Assembly: GCF_900111995.1 (NCBI RefSeq)
Contig: NZ_FOKF01000017.1
Location: forward strand, 46,965 to 110,964
DNA length: 64,000 nucleotides
Origin: Collimonas sp. OK607
GTDB taxonomy: Bacteria > Pseudomonadota > Gammaproteobacteria > Burkholderiales > Burkholderiaceae_D
Direction: 5' to 3'
The position numbers and the translations under genes are program-made. Shown piece after piece: positions 51,578-62,825 of this stretch; position 1 is the stretch's first letter; every line of letters begins with the position of its first letter. Below the pieces are notes generated by a model. That model had not been told where the DNA came from, ran no database searches, and worked only from the letters and a program-made list of their open reading frames with translations.

Positions 51578-54500
51578 TCATGCTTCGCTTGGGTCAGGCA
51601 GTGGCCGGCCGCCTCGCCGTTGCCATTTGTCCGTGCTCCACAGGCGGAAGCGATCCATGTACAGATAGACCACCGGTGTCGTGTACAGCGTCAGCAACTG
51701 GCTCACGATCAAGCCGCCGACGATCGCGATACCCAGCGGCCGGCGCAGCTCGGCGCCGTCGCCATGGCCCAACGCCAGCGGCACCGCCCCGAACATCGCC
51801 GCCATGGTGGTCATCATGATCGGACGGAAGCGCAGCCGGCACGCTTCAAAAATCGAGTCGCGTGGTGACAGGCCCTGGGTGCGTTCAGCCTCCAGGGCGA
51901 AATCGATCATCATGATGGCGTTCTTCTTGACGATGCCGATCAGCAAGATCACCCCGATCAAGGCAATCAGGCTGAAATCGGTGCCAGTCGCCAGCAATGC
52001 CAGCAGGGCGCCGACGCCGGCCGAAGGCAGGGTTGAAAGGATGGTGATCGGGTGGATATAGCTTTCGTACAAAATGCCCAGCACGATGTACACCGCCAGC
52101 AGCGCCGTCAGGATCAGCATCGGCTGGCTGTTCAACGATGACTGGAACACATTAGCCGAGCCCTGGAAACTGCCGTGGACCTCGGTCGGCACGCCGAGCC
52201 GGGCCAGCGAATCGTTTATCGAAGCTGTCGCATCGGATAAGGAAACACCTGCCGGCAGGTTGAAAGAAATAGTGGAGGCAATGAACTGGCTTTGGTGATT
52301 GACCCCGAGCGAAGTATTGGTCGGCTGGAAGCTGGAAAACGCCGCCAGCGGCATCTGTTGTTCAGCCGTAGTTGAAAGAGTCAGCGCCAGCGAAGAATTG
52401 GACGCCAGCTTCCCGCCCGCAGTCAATGCCGGCGGCGTGCCGAGGGCCGAAGTGGTGGGCGACAGGTTGGCCGTGCTGGCGGGAATGCTGACGTAAGTGT
52501 TGTGCAGGATCTGCGGACTCTGCAAGTATTGCGGGCCCGCTTCCATCACCACATGGTATTGATTCATGCCGCTGTAGATGGTTGATACCTGGCGCTGGCC
52601 AAACAAGTCGTTCAAGGTCGAGTCGATCAGCTGCGGCGTGACGCCGCTGCGTATCGCGGTTTCGCGGTCGATGGTCAAGGTGGTTTGCAAGCCCTTGTCC
52701 TGCTGGTCGGTATTGACGTCGGCAAGTTCCGGTAGGGCGCTGAATGCCTCGCGGATCTTCGGTTCCCAGGTGCGCAGCAGGTTCAGGTCGTCGGATTGCA
52801 AGGTGTACTGGTACTGGGCGTCGCTGGAGCGGCCGCCGACCCGGATATCCTGCACCGATTGCATGAACAGGTTGGCGCCGGGCACGTGGCTGAGCTTGCC
52901 GCGCAGACGCGCGATTACCTGGTCTGCGGTGAGCTTGCGTTCCGAGAGCGGCTTGAGTGTGATGAACATGTTGCCGCGATTGCTCTGGCCGCCGCCGGTG
53001 AAGGCGATCACGCTTTGCACGTCGGGGTCCTTGCGGACAATATCCACAAACTCATTCAGCTTGACCTTCATCGACTGGAATGAAATCGCCTGGTCGCCCT
53101 GGATGCCGCCGATCACCAGGCCGGTATCCTGCTGCGGGAAAAAGCCCTTGGGAATGACGGTGTACAGATAGACGTTCAGCACGATGGTGCCGAGCAGGAT
53201 CAGCATCATCAATGGCGAAAAGCGCAGGGCCCAGGCCAGCGAGCGTTCGTAGCCGCGCAGCATGGCATTGAAGGCGCGTTCGGTGGCGGTGAAGAAACGT
53301 CCTTGCTTGCGGTGCGGTTCGTGCTTGAGCAGGCGTGCGCACATCATCGGCGTGGTGGTCAGCGATACCACCAGCGATACCAGGATCGCTACCGACAGGG
53401 TGACGGCGAATTCGCGGAACAGGCGGCCGACGATACCGCCCATCAACAGGATCGGGATGAACACGGCGATCAGGGAGATACTCATCGACATCACGGTAAA
53501 GCCGACTTCTTTCGCTCCTTGCAACGCGGCGGCAAACGGTTTCATGCCTTTTTCAATGTGCCTTGAAACGTTTTCCAGGACCACGATTGCATCGTCCACC
53601 ACGAAGCCGGTGGCGATCGTCAGCGCCATCAGGGATAGATTGTCGAGGCTGTATCCAAGCAAATACATGACACCGAAAGTGCCGATTAGCGAGACCGGGA
53701 CGGCGACTGCCGGGATCAGCGTGGCGCGGCCGTTGCGCAGGAACAGGAACACCACCATGATCACCAGCGCGATCGACATCAGCAGCGTGTTTTCGGTTTC
53801 ACGTAAAGAGGCGCGAATCGTCGGTGTGCGGTCGAGCGCGACATCGAGATTGATGGCGGCCGGGATCGACGCTCGCAGCTGCGGCAACAGCGCCCGCACT
53901 TCATCCACCGTTTCAATAATGTTGGCGCCTGGCTGGCGGTTCAGGATCACCAGTACCGACGGCTTGCCGTTGGCGGAGCCGGCGTTGCGCACGTTGGCAA
54001 CCGAGTCGATCACGTTGGCGACATCGCTCACGCGCACCGCCGCACCGTTACGATAGGCGACGATCAGCGGCATGTACTCGGCGGCGGTCTTGGCCTGGTC
54101 GTTGGCGTAAATCTGCCAGTTTTTATCGCCGTCTTCCAGCATGCCTTTAGGACGGTTGGCATTGGTGGCGGCGATCGCAGTGCGTACATCGGCCGAGCCG
54201 ATGCCGTATTTGTTGAGCGCGGTCGGATTCAACTCAACCCGCACCGCAGGCTGCGAACTGCCGCCGACGCTGACCTGGCCGACACCGGCAACCTGCGACA
54301 GTTTTTGCGCCAGGATGGTATCGGCGGCATCGTACATCTGGCCTTGCGTCATGCTGTCCGAGGTTAGCGCCAGGATCATGATCGGCGCATCGGCCGGATT
54401 CACCTTGCGATAACTCGGATTGCTGGGCAGGCCGGTCGGCAGCAGGTTGCGGGCTGCATTCAGCGCTGCCTGGACATCTCGCGCGGCGCCGTCAATGTCG

Positions 54501-54796
54501 CGGCTGAGATCGAACTGCATGGTGATGCGGGTCGAGCTGAGCGAGCTCGACGAGGTCATTTCGGTAACCCCTGCGATCGATCCGAGCGCGCGTTCGAGCG
54601 GCGTCGCCACGGTGGCGGCCATGGTTTCCGGACTGGCGCCTGGCAAAGAAGCCGAGATCGAGATGGTCGGGAAATCTACTTGCGGCAACGGTGACACCGG
54701 CAGCAGCCGGAATGCCACCATGCCGGCCAGGGCAATGCCGATGGTCAGTAGTGTGGTGGCAATCGGCCGTTCAATAAAGGGACGCGAGATATTCAT
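51578..54796 (-). CDS. mdtC: RND multidrug efflux subunit MdtC
   Basis: 1072 residues with 12 membrane helices and two large periplasmic loops. [60 protein letters not shown] and [20 protein letters not shown] (helix 4 Asp pair for proton relay) are diagnostic, and closest in style to MdtC. In E. coli MdtB and MdtC form a heterotrimer (2:1) that exports bile salts, novobiocin and other drugs. A ~50-residue Ser/Thr/Ala-rich stretch ([20 protein letters not shown]) near residues 765-800 is an unusual insert. It is 18 bp from mdtB. Confidence 0.93.
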   Translation of the reverse strand: MNISRPFIERPIATTLLTIGIALAGMVAFRLLPVSPLPQVDFPTISISASLPGASPETMAATVATPLERALGSIAGVTEMTSSSSLSSTRITMQFDLSRDIDGAARDVQAALNAARNLLPTGLPSNPSYRKVNPADAPIMILALTSDSMTQGQMYDAADTILAQKLSQVAGVGQVSVGGSSQPAVRVELNPTALNKYGIGSADVRTAIAATNANRPKGMLEDGDKNWQIYANDQAKTAAEYMPLIVAYRNGAAVRVSDVANVIDSVANVRNAGSANGKPSVLVILNRQPGANIIETVDEVRALLPQLRASIPAAINLDVALDRTPTIRASLRETENTLLMSIALVIMVVFLFLRNGRATLIPAVAVPVSLIGTFGVMYLLGYSLDNLSLMALTIATGFVVDDAIVVLENVSRHIEKGMKPFAAALQGAKEVGFTVMSMSISLIAVFIPILLMGGIVGRLFREFAVTLSVAILVSLVVSLTTTPMMCARLLKHEPHRKQGRFFTATERAFNAMLRGYERSLAWALRFSPLMMLILLGTIVLNVYLYTVIPKGFFPQQDTGLVIGGIQGDQAISFQSMKVKLNEFVDIVRKDPDVQSVIAFTGGGQSNRGNMFITLKPLSERKLTADQVIARLRGKLSHVPGANLFMQSVQDIRVGGRSSDAQYQYTLQSDDLNLLRTWEPKIREAFSALPELADVNTDQQDKGLQTTLTIDRETAIRSGVTPQLIDSTLNDLFGQRQVSTIYSGMNQYHVVMEAGPQYLQSPQILHNTYVSIPASTANLSPTTSALGTPPALTAGGKLASNSSLALTLSTTAEQQMPLAAFSSFQPTNTSLGVNHQSQFIASTISFNLPAGVSLSDATASINDSLARLGVPTEVHGSFQGSANVFQSSLNSQPMLILTALLAVYIVLGILYESYIHPITILSTLPSAGVGALLALLATGTDFSLIALIGVILLIGIVKKNAIMMIDFALEAERTQGLSPRDSIFEACRLRFRPIMMTTMAAMFGAVPLALGHGDGAELRRPLGIAIVGGLIVSQLLTLYTTPVVYLYMDRFRLWSTDKWQRRGGRPLPDPSEA

Positions 54797-54814
54797 GCTG
54801 TGACCTGTTCTACC

Positions 54815-57800
54815 TTACGGCTGCGGCTGCGGTGGCGGCGTAGGGAGAAGCGTCGCGCCATCGTGGTCGTCATCGCCATGGCTGTCGTCCTTGTTGCCGA
54901 AGCGTGCCTTCATGCGGCGCGCCAGGTTATCGAACGCCAGGTAGATGACCGGCGTGGTGAACAAGGTCAATACCTGCGATACCAGCAAGCCGCCAACCAT
55001 GGTAATCCCCAGCGGTTGCCGCAGTTCCGAACCGACACCTGTACCCAGCATCAACGGCAAGGCGCCTAGCAGAGCCGCCATGGTGGTCATCAGGATCGGG
55101 CGGAAGCGCAGTAGGCACGCCTGGTAAATCGCGTCACGCGGCGTTTTGCCCTCGTTGCGTTCGGCATCGAGCGCAAAGTCGATCATCATGATGGCGTTTT
55201 TCTTGACGATACCGATCAGAAGGATAATCCCGATGATGCCGATAATCCCCAGGTCGCTGCCGGCGATCATCAGCGAGAGCAGGGCGCCGACCCCGGCCGA
55301 CGGCAGCGTCGACAAGATCGTGATCGGATGGATGTAGCTTTCGTACAGAACGCCGAGCACGATATACATCGTGATGATCGCCGCCAGGATCAGCATCAGG
55401 GTGTTGCTCAGCGATGCCTGGAAGGCCAGCGCGGCGCCTTGGAAGCTGGTCTGGATACTTTCCGGCATGCCGATTTCCAGTTCCGCCGCCTGGATCGCCT
55501 TGACCGCCTCGCCGAGCGAAGCGCCGGGCGCCAGGTTGAATGAAATCGTGGTGGCAGGGAACTGGCCGATATGGTTGATCACCAGCGGCGAAGTGCGTTC
55601 CTCAACCGTAGCTATGCTCGACAGCGGCACCTGATTGCCGTTGCCGGCAACCAGGAAAATACTGTTCAGCGCCGCCGGACCTTTCTGGAACTCCGGCTTG
55701 ACCTCCATCACCACCCGATACTGGTTCGATTGGGTATAGATGGTCGAAATCAGGCGCTGGCCGAAGGCGTTATACAAGGCATTGTCGATCGCCGCCGTAG
55801 TGATGCCCAGCCGCGAGGCCGCATCGCGGTCGATTGCGATATAGGCTTGCAAACCGAGATCTTGCTGGTTACTGGCGATATCGGCCAGTTCAGGGGCCTT
55901 GCGCAGGCGCGCGATCAGTTTTGGCACCCAGATGCTCAATTCAGCAGCGTTGGCATCTTCGAGGGCGAACTGATACTGGGTGCGGCTGACGCTGTCTTCA
56001 ATCGTCAGGTCTTGCACCGGTTGCATGTAAAGCGTGATGTCGCCGACCTGGCGATCCAGTTCCGGCTGCAGGCGGCGGATGACGTCGCTGGCGCTGATAT
56101 CGCGCTGGTCGTGCGGCTTCAGGTTGATCAGCATGCGCCCGGCATTCAAGGTGGCGTTGCTGCCATCGACGCCGATGAACGACGACAGGCTCTCGACTGC
56201 AGGATCTTTCAGCACCACTGCCGCCAGCGCTTGCTGGCGTTCGGCCATGGCGGAAAATGAAATCGACTGGCTAGCTTCTGAAATACCCTGGATGACGCCT
56301 GTGTCCTGCACCGGGAAAAAGCCCTTTGGAATGAAGATGTACAACACCGCCGTCAGCACCAGTGTGCCGATGGCCACTATCAAGGTCGAGACCTGATGGC
56401 GCAGCACCCATTCCAGCGCTACGCCGTAACGGGCAATGATACGGTCCAGGAGTGCGCCACTTTTGCGATAGAACCAGCTTTGCTTTTCTTCCGGAATATG
56501 ATGCAGCAGCTTGGCGCACATCATCGGCGTCAGGGTCAGCGAGATGACCGCTGAAATCAGGATGGCCACCGCCAGCGTGATAGCGAATTCGCGGAACAGG
56601 CGGCCGACCACGTCGCCCATGAACAGCAGCGGAATCAGCACTGCAATCAGCGAAAATGTCAGCGAAATGATGGTAAAGCCGATTTGCTCCGCGCCTTTAA
56701 GGGCGGCCTGCAAGGGCATCATGCCTTCTTCGATATAGCGCGAAATATTTTCGATCATCACGATCGCATCGTCGACCACGAAGCCGGTAGCGATGGTGAG
56801 CGCCATCAACGTCAGGTTGTTCACCGAAAAACCGGCCAGGTACATGACGCCGAAAGTACCGATCAGCGACAGCGGCACCGCCACGCTCGGGATGATGGTT
56901 GCGGGTACGCTGCGCAGGAAGATGAAAATCACCATCACCACCAGCGCTATCGACAACAGCAGTTCGAATTGCACGTCCGACACAGAAGCGCGGATGGTGG
57001 TAGTGCGGTCGGTCAGGATCTGGACGTCGATAGCGCCGGGCAGGGTTTCCTGCAGTTTCGGCAGGATCTTCTTGATGCTGTCGACCACACCGATCACGTT
57101 GGCGCCCGGTTGGCGCTGGATATTCAGGATCACCGCGGGCGAGGTGTTGGCCCAGGCTGCCAGACGGACGTTTTCTGCATCGTCAATCACGTCGGCGATA
57201 TCGGAGACGCGGATCGGCGCGCCGTTCTTGTAAGCGATGATCAGGTTGCGGTATTCGTCAGCCGAGCGCAACTGGTCGTTGGCATCGATGGTCGAGGCGC
57301 GCGCCGGTCCGTCGAAGCTGCCTTTGGCCTGGTTGACGTTGGCATTGCCGATAGCAGTGCGGATGTCGTCCAGATTCAATCCCAGCGCTGCGACTGCGCG
57401 CGGATTCAGTTGCAACCGGACGGCTGGCCGCTGACCGCCGGACAAGCTGACCAGGCCTACCCCCGGCACTTGCGAAATCTTTTGCGCCAGACGGGTGTCG
57501 ATCAGGTCTTGTACCTTGGGCAGCGGTAGCGTTTTCGATGTAATCGCCAACGACATGATCGGTGTATCGGCCGGATTGACCTTGTTGTAGATCGGTGGTG
57601 TCGGCAGATCGGACGGCAACAGGTTGCTGCCGGCATTGATCGCCGCCTGGACTTCCTGCTCGGCGATATCGAGGCTCAGGTCCAGGCTGAATTGCAAGGT
57701 GATGACCGAGGCGCCGCCGGAACTGGTCGAAGACATCTGGTTAAGGCCCGGCATCTGGCCGAACTGGCGCTCCAGCGGGGCGGTGACCGACGAGGTCATG

Positions 57801-57973
57801 ACGTCCGGGCTGGCGCCGGGGTACAGCGTCACGACCTGGATGGTCGGATAGTCGACTTCCGGCAAGGCCGAAAGCGGTAATTGCTTGTAGGCGACGACGC
57901 CGGCCAGGAAAATGGCCAGCATCAACAGGGATGTGGCAACCGGCCGGAGAATGAACTGACGTGAGGGATTCAT
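54815..57973 (-). CDS. mdtB: RND multidrug efflux subunit MdtB
   Basis: 1052 residues, 12 membrane helices. [60 protein letters not shown] and [20 protein letters not shown] match Mdt[21 protein letters not shown] and [17 protein letters not shown] are in the second half. A short Asp/His-rich tail ([13 protein letters not shown]) could bind metal. Paired with MdtC it forms the inner-membrane pump. It starts 17 bp after mdtA stops, so translation is coupled. Confidence 0.93.
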   Translation of the reverse strand: MNPSRQFILRPVATSLLMLAIFLAGVVAYKQLPLSALPEVDYPTIQVVTLYPGASPDVMTSSVTAPLERQFGQMPGLNQMSSTSSGGASVITLQFSLDLSLDIAEQEVQAAINAGSNLLPSDLPTPPIYNKVNPADTPIMSLAITSKTLPLPKVQDLIDTRLAQKISQVPGVGLVSLSGGQRPAVRLQLNPRAVAALGLNLDDIRTAIGNANVNQAKGSFDGPARASTIDANDQLRSADEYRNLIIAYKNGAPIRVSDIADVIDDAENVRLAAWANTSPAVILNIQRQPGANVIGVVDSIKKILPKLQETLPGAIDVQILTDRTTTIRASVSDVQFELLLSIALVVMVIFIFLRSVPATIIPSVAVPLSLIGTFGVMYLAGFSVNNLTLMALTIATGFVVDDAIVMIENISRYIEEGMMPLQAALKGAEQIGFTIISLTFSLIAVLIPLLFMGDVVGRLFREFAITLAVAILISAVISLTLTPMMCAKLLHHIPEEKQSWFYRKSGALLDRIIARYGVALEWVLRHQVSTLIVAIGTLVLTAVLYIFIPKGFFPVQDTGVIQGISEASQSISFSAMAERQQALAAVVLKDPAVESLSSFIGVDGSNATLNAGRMLINLKPHDQRDISASDVIRRLQPELDRQVGDITLYMQPVQDLTIEDSVSRTQYQFALEDANAAELSIWVPKLIARLRKAPELADIASNQQDLGLQAYIAIDRDAASRLGITTAAIDNALYNAFGQRLISTIYTQSNQYRVVMEVKPEFQKGPAALNSIFLVAGNGNQVPLSSIATVEERTSPLVINHIGQFPATTISFNLAPGASLGEAVKAIQAAELEIGMPESIQTSFQGAALAFQASLSNTLMLILAAIITMYIVLGVLYESYIHPITILSTLPSAGVGALLSLMIAGSDLGIIGIIGIILLIGIVKKNAIMMIDFALDAERNEGKTPRDAIYQACLLRFRPILMTTMAALLGALPLMLGTGVGSELRQPLGITMVGGLLVSQVLTLFTTPVIYLAFDNLARRMKARFGNKDDSHGDDDHDGATLLPTPPPQPQP

Positions 57974-57990
57974 GCGTTCTTCAGAGTCGT

Positions 57991-59469
57991 TTATTGACTG
58001 TTGCGGTTGGTGGCAGCGGGGGTAGCCGGAGCGGTAGCCGGAGTGTTTGGTGTCGCAGGCGCGGCAGACGCAGAAGCGGCAGCAGGCGCAGCACCGCCAT
58101 TGGCGTCTTGCTGGTGACGATGGCCGCCCTTATGGGCGCCGGCGGCTGCGTTGCCGGTGGCGGCGCCAGCCGTTGCTGCTGCAGCCGGGCCACCACGGGC
58201 CACCGGTTCGACTTTCGCGCCTTCCTTCAATTTGTCGATGCCGTCGATGACGACTGTTTCGCCTACGGCAATACCTTTTTCAATCGCAGTCGATTCACCT
58301 TCCACCGGACCTGCCGTTATCTGACGGATGGTGACGGTATGGTCGGCCTTCACCACATAGACGAAGTTACCTTGGGCGCCGCGCTGGATTGCCGCATTTG
58401 GAATCACGGTAGCGTCGCGCCGCGTATCGAGCAGCATGCGGACATTGACGAACTGGCTCGGAAACAGGGCGTAGTTAGCATTCGGGAATTCTGCCTTCAG
58501 CTTGACCGTGCCGGTGGTGCTGTCGACCTGATTGTCGATGGTCAGCAGAGCGCCGCTATCGAGTTTGTTCTTTTGGTCGCGATCCCATACATCGGTCGCC
58601 AGCTTTTTACCGGCCTGAATCTGTTTCATGACACTGGGGATATTATCTTCGGGAATGCTGAATACGCTGGTGATAGGTTGCAACTGGGTGATGATGACGA
58701 TGCCGTTGGTATCGCTGCTTTGCACCACGTTGCCCAGATCGACCTGGCGCAAACCGAGCCGGCCGCTGATCGGCGCAGTGATGCGCGAGTAAGTGAGTTG
58801 CAGGCGGGCGCTGTCGAGTGCGCCTTGATCGGATTTGACCGTACCCTCATATTGCTTGACCAGGGCCGCCTGGGTATCGACCTGCTGGCTGGCGATGGAA
58901 TCTTGCGCCAGCAACGTGCGATAGCGCTGTAAATCGATTTGCGCGGCCTTTAGCAGGGCAGTGTCTTTGATGAGCTGGCCTTCGGCTTGCGTCACCGCCA
59001 CCTGGTAAGGACGCGGATCCAGTTCGGCCAGCAAGGCGCCGGCCTTGACTACCTGTCCTTCCTGGAAGTGCAATTTGATCAACTCCCCGTTGACCCGGCT
59101 TTTGACGATGGCGGTGGCTTCGGGAGTGACGCTGCCGAGGCCCGAGATAAAGATCCTGATATCGCCGGTTTTGGCGATCGCTACGCCGACCGGCAATGGG
59201 CCGCCGCCCGCGAATGCACCGCGCTTGCCGCCACCTTTTCCGCCTTTACCGCCGCCATTGGCGGCTTGTCCCGATGGCTGCCCCGATGCTGCTGCGGCCG
59301 GATCGGCAGCCTTATGGCTACGCCCCCAGATCAGGTAGGCCGCCAACGCCAGGACAATAACTGCTACCAGCCACAGCCAGCCGCGCTGGAATCCGCCCTG
59401 GTATTGGTTAGGACGAGCAGGACGGGGCTGGCTAGATTGATCGATTCGAGGAGTCGGTGTAGTAGTCAT
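57991..59469 (-). CDS. mdtA: RND efflux periplasmic adaptor (membrane fusion protein) MdtA
   Basis: 492 residues. A cytoplasmic N-tail precedes a membrane anchor at ~30-48 ([20 protein letters not shown]), a low-complexity Gly/Lys linker at ~62-92, and the adaptor core: barrel-sandwich ([20 protein letters not shown]), lipoyl ([20 protein letters not shown]), coiled coil (~170-230) and [20 protein letters not shown]. The last ~80 residues are Ala/Pro/Gly-rich ([20 protein letters not shown]), longer than in E. coli MdtA. First gene of the mdtA-mdtB-mdtC-channel operon. No Shine-Dalgarno is obvious before its ATG. Confidence 0.92.
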   Translation of the reverse strand: MTTTPTPRIDQSSQPRPARPNQYQGGFQRGWLWLVAVIVLALAAYLIWGRSHKAADPAAAASGQPSGQAANGGGKGGKGGGKRGAFAGGGPLPVGVAIAKTGDIRIFISGLGSVTPEATAIVKSRVNGELIKLHFQEGQVVKAGALLAELDPRPYQVAVTQAEGQLIKDTALLKAAQIDLQRYRTLLAQDSIASQQVDTQAALVKQYEGTVKSDQGALDSARLQLTYSRITAPISGRLGLRQVDLGNVVQSSDTNGIVIITQLQPITSVFSIPEDNIPSVMKQIQAGKKLATDVWDRDQKNKLDSGALLTIDNQVDSTTGTVKLKAEFPNANYALFPSQFVNVRMLLDTRRDATVIPNAAIQRGAQGNFVYVVKADHTVTIRQITAGPVEGESTAIEKGIAVGETVVIDGIDKLKEGAKVEPVARGGPAAAATAGAATGNAAAGAHKGGHRHQQDANGGAAPAAASASAAPATPNTPATAPATPAATNRNSQ

Positions 59470-59826
59470 CGCAGGCAGGAGGTCAGTCAGAATGTGGTCA
59501 GGCGCAATGCATGAATTTGGCGGAAACTTTCATCCGGCAAAATGTTGAAAAATAATTACATGAGTTTAGCGAGTAAATTTTACCGCCGCGTGTATTTATT
59601 AGAAATTGTTTCAAATTCACGAAAGAGCTTGTGAGGCAGTGTAGCCGCTAGCCAGGTGGACGGCAATTGAGGCAAGATCCAGGGGCGTAGCCGTGGAAGC
59701 CATGTCCGGCAAACGGCCAAATCGCCGAGCTACGCGTTGGTTTGACGTTAAACCTGGCGTATTTCGGCGATTTGGCCGTTTGCCGAACGCTGGCTCCGGC
59801 CCGGATGGGTGCCGGGCCGGGTTCAA
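59470..59826. other. Region between mdtA and the Spy-like gene
   Basis: 357 bp. The right part holds a 22-bp perfect inverted repeat (59707-59728 and 59764-59785); the left part is AT-rich and should hold the mdtA promoter, including GTAAATTTTAC near 59570-59580, but no clear -35/-10 pair was found. A 69-codon minus-strand frame (59617-59826) overlaps the repeat and is not counted as a gene. Confidence 0.5.
59707..59785. repeat. 22-bp perfect inverted repeat with 35-bp centre
   Basis: The arms are CGGCAAACGGCCAAATCGCC plus GA, and its complement. The inner and outer flanks carry shorter pairing (GCGTAGC and GCTACGC). It is ~42 bp downstream of the Spy-like stop codon. There is no T-run, so it may be a dispersed REP-like element or an RNA-stabilising structure. 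Confidence 0.75.
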
Positions 59827-60327
59827 TTATGGACGACCGTCCGGGCCGCCACGATGAAAGCCGCGATGACCGAAGCGGTGGTGCTCCATTTTTTTGAAGT
59901 GTTCGTCAAAGACCTTCTGCTGTACCGGTGTCAGCACAGCGTAGAATTCCTTGACGGCCGCAGTACGTTCGGCCAGGCGTGTCTCGGCCCGTTTCAGGAA
60001 TTCCATCTGGTGGTCCATGCGTTCAGGGGCGGTTTGCTTGGCCCATTCTTCCTTGCCAGGGCGTTGTTGCGCTGCATCAGCCGGTTTGACGGGTTTGATT
60101 TTACCCAGGAAGGTCTGCCATGCAGTTTCTTGTGCCGGTGTGATTTTCAGATCGTCGTGCCATTTGGCCTGGCGTTTTGCCATTTTCTCGGCGAATTTGG
60201 CCTTTTGCTCAGCCGTAGGGGCATGTTGGCCGGGGGCGCCGTCGGCTTGCGCATAGGCGGTCATACCCATTGCAGCGAAGCTCAGTGCGGTCATGCCAAT
60301 CAGCAGTTGTTTGCGAAGCTTGAACAT
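59827..60327 (-). CDS. Spy/CpxP family periplasmic stress protein
   Basis: 166 residues. A signal peptide (MFKLRKQLLIGMTALSFAAM, then GMTAYAQA) is followed by a helical body with two LTxxQ-type motifs (ITPAQETAWQTFLG near 72-85 and LTPVQQKVFDEHF near 132-145) and a His/Arg/Gly-rich tail (HHRFGHRGFHRGG) that may bind metal. Spy is a periplasmic chaperone and CpxP a stress sensor. GGAAGGACTTCACT precedes the ATG, which sets the start at 60327. It is divergent from an OmpR-type regulator/kinase pair and lies upstream of mdtABC on the same strand. Confidence 0.88.
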   Translation of the reverse strand: MFKLRKQLLIGMTALSFAAMGMTAYAQADGAPGQHAPTAEQKAKFAEKMAKRQAKWHDDLKITPAQETAWQTFLGKIKPVKPADAAQQRPGKEEWAKQTAPERMDHQMEFLKRAETRLAERTAAVKEFYAVLTPVQQKVFDEHFKKMEHHRFGHRGFHRGGPDGRP

Positions 60328-60684
60328 AGTGAAGTCCTTCCATGAATGTAAGTGCAATCCGCACAGTTCGCATTGAAACGCGCTGGTGTATCGGCGGTTT
60401 TTCATGAAACAACGGCTTTGTATCGCCGTGTATGGCATCAAGTTTGCTTTGTATCTTAATGTGTCTACATAGCTGGCAGATATGCCAATATACAAATTAC
60501 TATCGTCTTTATTGCTGCGAATTGCCATAATCCTGAAAACCACAGGCATCCGCTGCTTCTAACTATCAGGGATCGATCGCATTGAATACGCTGTCATTCA
60601 TCATTACCATTTTTTCTTTCCGATTGGCCGCGCTTCCGGTCTCACTGCAATTGACTGCCAACAGGCCCTAGGATAACCACGCAT
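60328..60684. promoter_or_regulatory. Divergent regulatory region between the Spy-like gene and the response regulator
   Basis: 357 bp. Two identical 10-mers GCTTTGTATC (60415-60424 and 60446-60455) lie 31 bp apart, about three helical turns, 90-130 bp upstream of the Spy-like start. OmpR-family regulators bind direct repeats, so these are candidate sites for the adjacent regulator. The right half (60550-60684) shows no clear promoter; AGGATAACCACGCAT precedes the regulator ATG. Confidence 0.4.
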
Positions 60685-61407
60685 ATGGAAACTGCTGCTC
60701 ACATATTGGTGGTCGATGACGACCACGAAATCCGGACTTTGCTGGCCGAATACCTGGATGCCAACGGCTTCCGCACCTTGATGGCGACCAACGGCAGCGA
60801 CATGCGCAAAGTGCTGTCGGAAGCGCGGGTCGACCTGGTGGTGCTGGATCTCACCTTGCCGGGGGAAGACGGATTGACCTTGTGCCGCAACCTGCGTGCC
60901 GATTCGAATATCCCTGTGATCATGCTGACCGCACGCGGCGAGCCGCTGGACCGCATCCTGGGACTTGAGATGGGCGCCGACGATTACCTGTCGAAGCCGT
61001 TCGAGCCGCGTGAATTGTTTGCCCGCATCCGCAGTGTCTTGCGCCGCACCCAGGCGCTGCCGCCGAACATGGTCTCGCCGGAAGCCCAGCAGATCCAGTT
61101 CGGGCGCTGGACGCTCGATCTGATCGCGCGCCACCTGGTCAACAGCGACGGTCTGGTGGTGGCGTTATCGGGCGCCGAATACCGTATTCTCAAGGTGTTC
61201 CTGGATCACCCGAACCGGGTCCTGAACCGCGATCAATTGCTGGAGTTGACGCAGGGCCGGGAATCCGATCCATTCGATCGCTCAGTCGATATCCAGATTA
61301 GCCGCCTGCGCCAAAAGCTTGGCGACGACGCCCGTACCCCGGGGATCATCAAGACAGTGCGTAACGAGGGATATGTGCTGGCCACCGCTGTGACGGTGGA
61401 GTCGTGA
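60685..61407 (+). CDS. OmpR/PhoB family response regulator
   Basis: 240 residues. The receiver domain has acidic Asp11-Asp13, phospho-acceptor Asp55 (VVLDLTLPGEDG), the Thr in MLTARGEPLDRI and the Lys in DYLSKPFEP near 104. A winged-helix domain follows at ~135-235 (LSGAEYRILKVFLDHPNRVL; DRSVDIQISRLRQKLGDD; KTVRNEGYVLA), typical of the OmpR subfamily. It is the first gene of a pair with the kinase (62 bp to its start) and is divergent from the Spy-like gene, which is its most likely target. Confidence 0.95.
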   Translation: METAAHILVVDDDHEIRTLLAEYLDANGFRTLMATNGSDMRKVLSEARVDLVVLDLTLPGEDGLTLCRNLRADSNIPVIMLTARGEPLDRILGLEMGADDYLSKPFEPRELFARIRSVLRRTQALPPNMVSPEAQQIQFGRWTLDLIARHLVNSDGLVVALSGAEYRILKVFLDHPNRVLNRDQLLELTQGRESDPFDRSVDIQISRLRQKLGDDARTPGIIKTVRNEGYVLATAVTVES

Positions 61408-61469
61408 TGCGTATGCCGGGCCGGGCAGCGGCAACCGTGCGCTAAAGTTTGAAAAAAGGAATTCTGTCT

Positions 61470-62825
61470 GTGAGAAATTTTCTTGGCTCGGTTGCCAACC
61501 GGGTATTCCTGATTCTGCTGGCGGGGATCCTGGTGGCGGCCGCCACTACCAGCTGGCTGGCCGACAATGAACGACGCAAGGCTTTCAAGGAGTTTTACGA
61601 GTTCCGCATTGCCGAGCGGGTCGAACAGATCGTTTTTTCGCTAGACAATGTCGGCCCTGACATGCGTTCCGCGGTGTTGCAGACCAGTGATAATTTTGGC
61701 ATGGAAGCCAGCATGGTCGAAAATACCGAAAGTGCAGTCAATGATAATCCTTCACTGACCGCTCTCCTGAAGGCGCGGCTGGGCGATGATCGCAGCGTGC
61801 TGGTGGATAAGCAAAGCGATTGCACGTTGCATACGCGCAGAGGTCTTGATTTTCGCAAGGTCGAAGAATGCCAGGTGGTCTACGTCAGCCTGAAAGACGG
61901 TGCGCTGCTGAAGCTGAAGCTGCGCATGATGCGTGGACCGGGAGGGCCGGCTGGTCGGCCGCCCGGCATACCGTACCTGTCACCTTATTTCGCCTTGTTC
62001 CTGTTGTTGATCGGTGGCCTTGCTTTTTTTGTGGCCAAAATGACGGCGCGTCCGATCAAGCATCTGGCGGTTGCCGCCGGTGAATTGGGGCGCGATATCG
62101 ACCGGCCGCCGCTGGATGAAACCGGGCCGACGGAAGTGCGCCAGGCTGCTACCGCTTTCAACGCCATGCAAGCGCGTATCAAACGGCAGATTCAGCACCG
62201 TACCCACATGCTGGCGGCGATTACCCATGATTTGCAAACACCGTTGACCCGATTGCGCCTGCGTTTGGAAAAAGTGGGCGAGGAGGATTTGCGTCGCAAG
62301 CTGCTGGAGGATCTTGCTGTCATGCAGGGCATGGTGCGTGAGGGATTGGATTTGGCGCGTAGCATGGATTCGGCGGAGGTGATGCAGAAGCTGGATATCG
62401 ATTCCTTGCTGGATAGCGTTTGCGCTGATGCGGTCGATGCCCGACAGGACGTTACGTTGGAGGGGCGTACGCGCGCTTCGATCATGGCGCAGCCGAATAC
62501 ATTGCGGCGTTGCCTGACAAATCTGGTCGATAATGCGACCAAATACGGTCGTTATGCGCGTCTGCAGGTGGCGCGTGAGGGGGCTGATATCGTGATCACG
62601 ATTCGGGATGGCGGGTTGGGTATTCCTGCGGAGTTCCTGGAGGCGGTGTTTGATCCGTTTTTCAGGTTGGAGACTTCGCGTTCGCGGGATACGGGGGGGA
62701 CTGGGTTGGGGCTGACGATTGCGCGTAATATCGCTGAGAATCATCGGGCTACTTTGCAGTTGCGTAATCATCCGGAGAGTGGGTTGGAGGTTACTTTGCG
62801 GTTGCCGGCTTTGAATGGGATTTGA
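61470..62825 (+). CDS. Sensor histidine kinase (HAMP, HisKA, HATPase)
   Basis: 451 residues. TM1 at ~8-30, a periplasmic sensor part (~31-165), TM2 at ~170-190, HAMP (~190-245), HisKA with MLAAITHDLQTPLTRLRLRL (His ~252) and HATPase with TNLVDNATKYG, IRDGGLGIPAE and DTGGTGLGLTIA. The GTG at 61470 is chosen because AAAAAAGGAATTCTGTCT precedes it; a TTG at 61449 has no better site. It is the partner of the upstream regulator. Codon choice in the last ~270 bp shifts strongly toward G- and T-ending codons. Confidence 0.93.
   Translation: MRNFLGSVANRVFLILLAGILVAAATTSWLADNERRKAFKEFYEFRIAERVEQIVFSLDNVGPDMRSAVLQTSDNFGMEASMVENTESAVNDNPSLTALLKARLGDDRSVLVDKQSDCTLHTRRGLDFRKVEECQVVYVSLKDGALLKLKLRMMRGPGGPAGRPPGIPYLSPYFALFLLLIGGLAFFVAKMTARPIKHLAVAAGELGRDIDRPPLDETGPTEVRQAATAFNAMQARIKRQIQHRTHMLAAITHDLQTPLTRLRLRLEKVGEEDLRRKLLEDLAVMQGMVREGLDLARSMDSAEVMQKLDIDSLLDSVCADAVDARQDVTLEGRTRASIMAQPNTLRRCLTNLVDNATKYGRYARLQVAREGADIVITIRDGGLGIPAEFLEAVFDPFFRLETSRSRDTGGTGLGLTIARNIAENHRATLQLRNHPESGLEVTLRLPALNGI

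Noticed and set aside
59617..59826. 69-codon minus-strand open frame beside the Spy-like gene
   Set aside because: It is built over the 22-bp inverted repeat, so the open frame probably comes from the repeat sequence.
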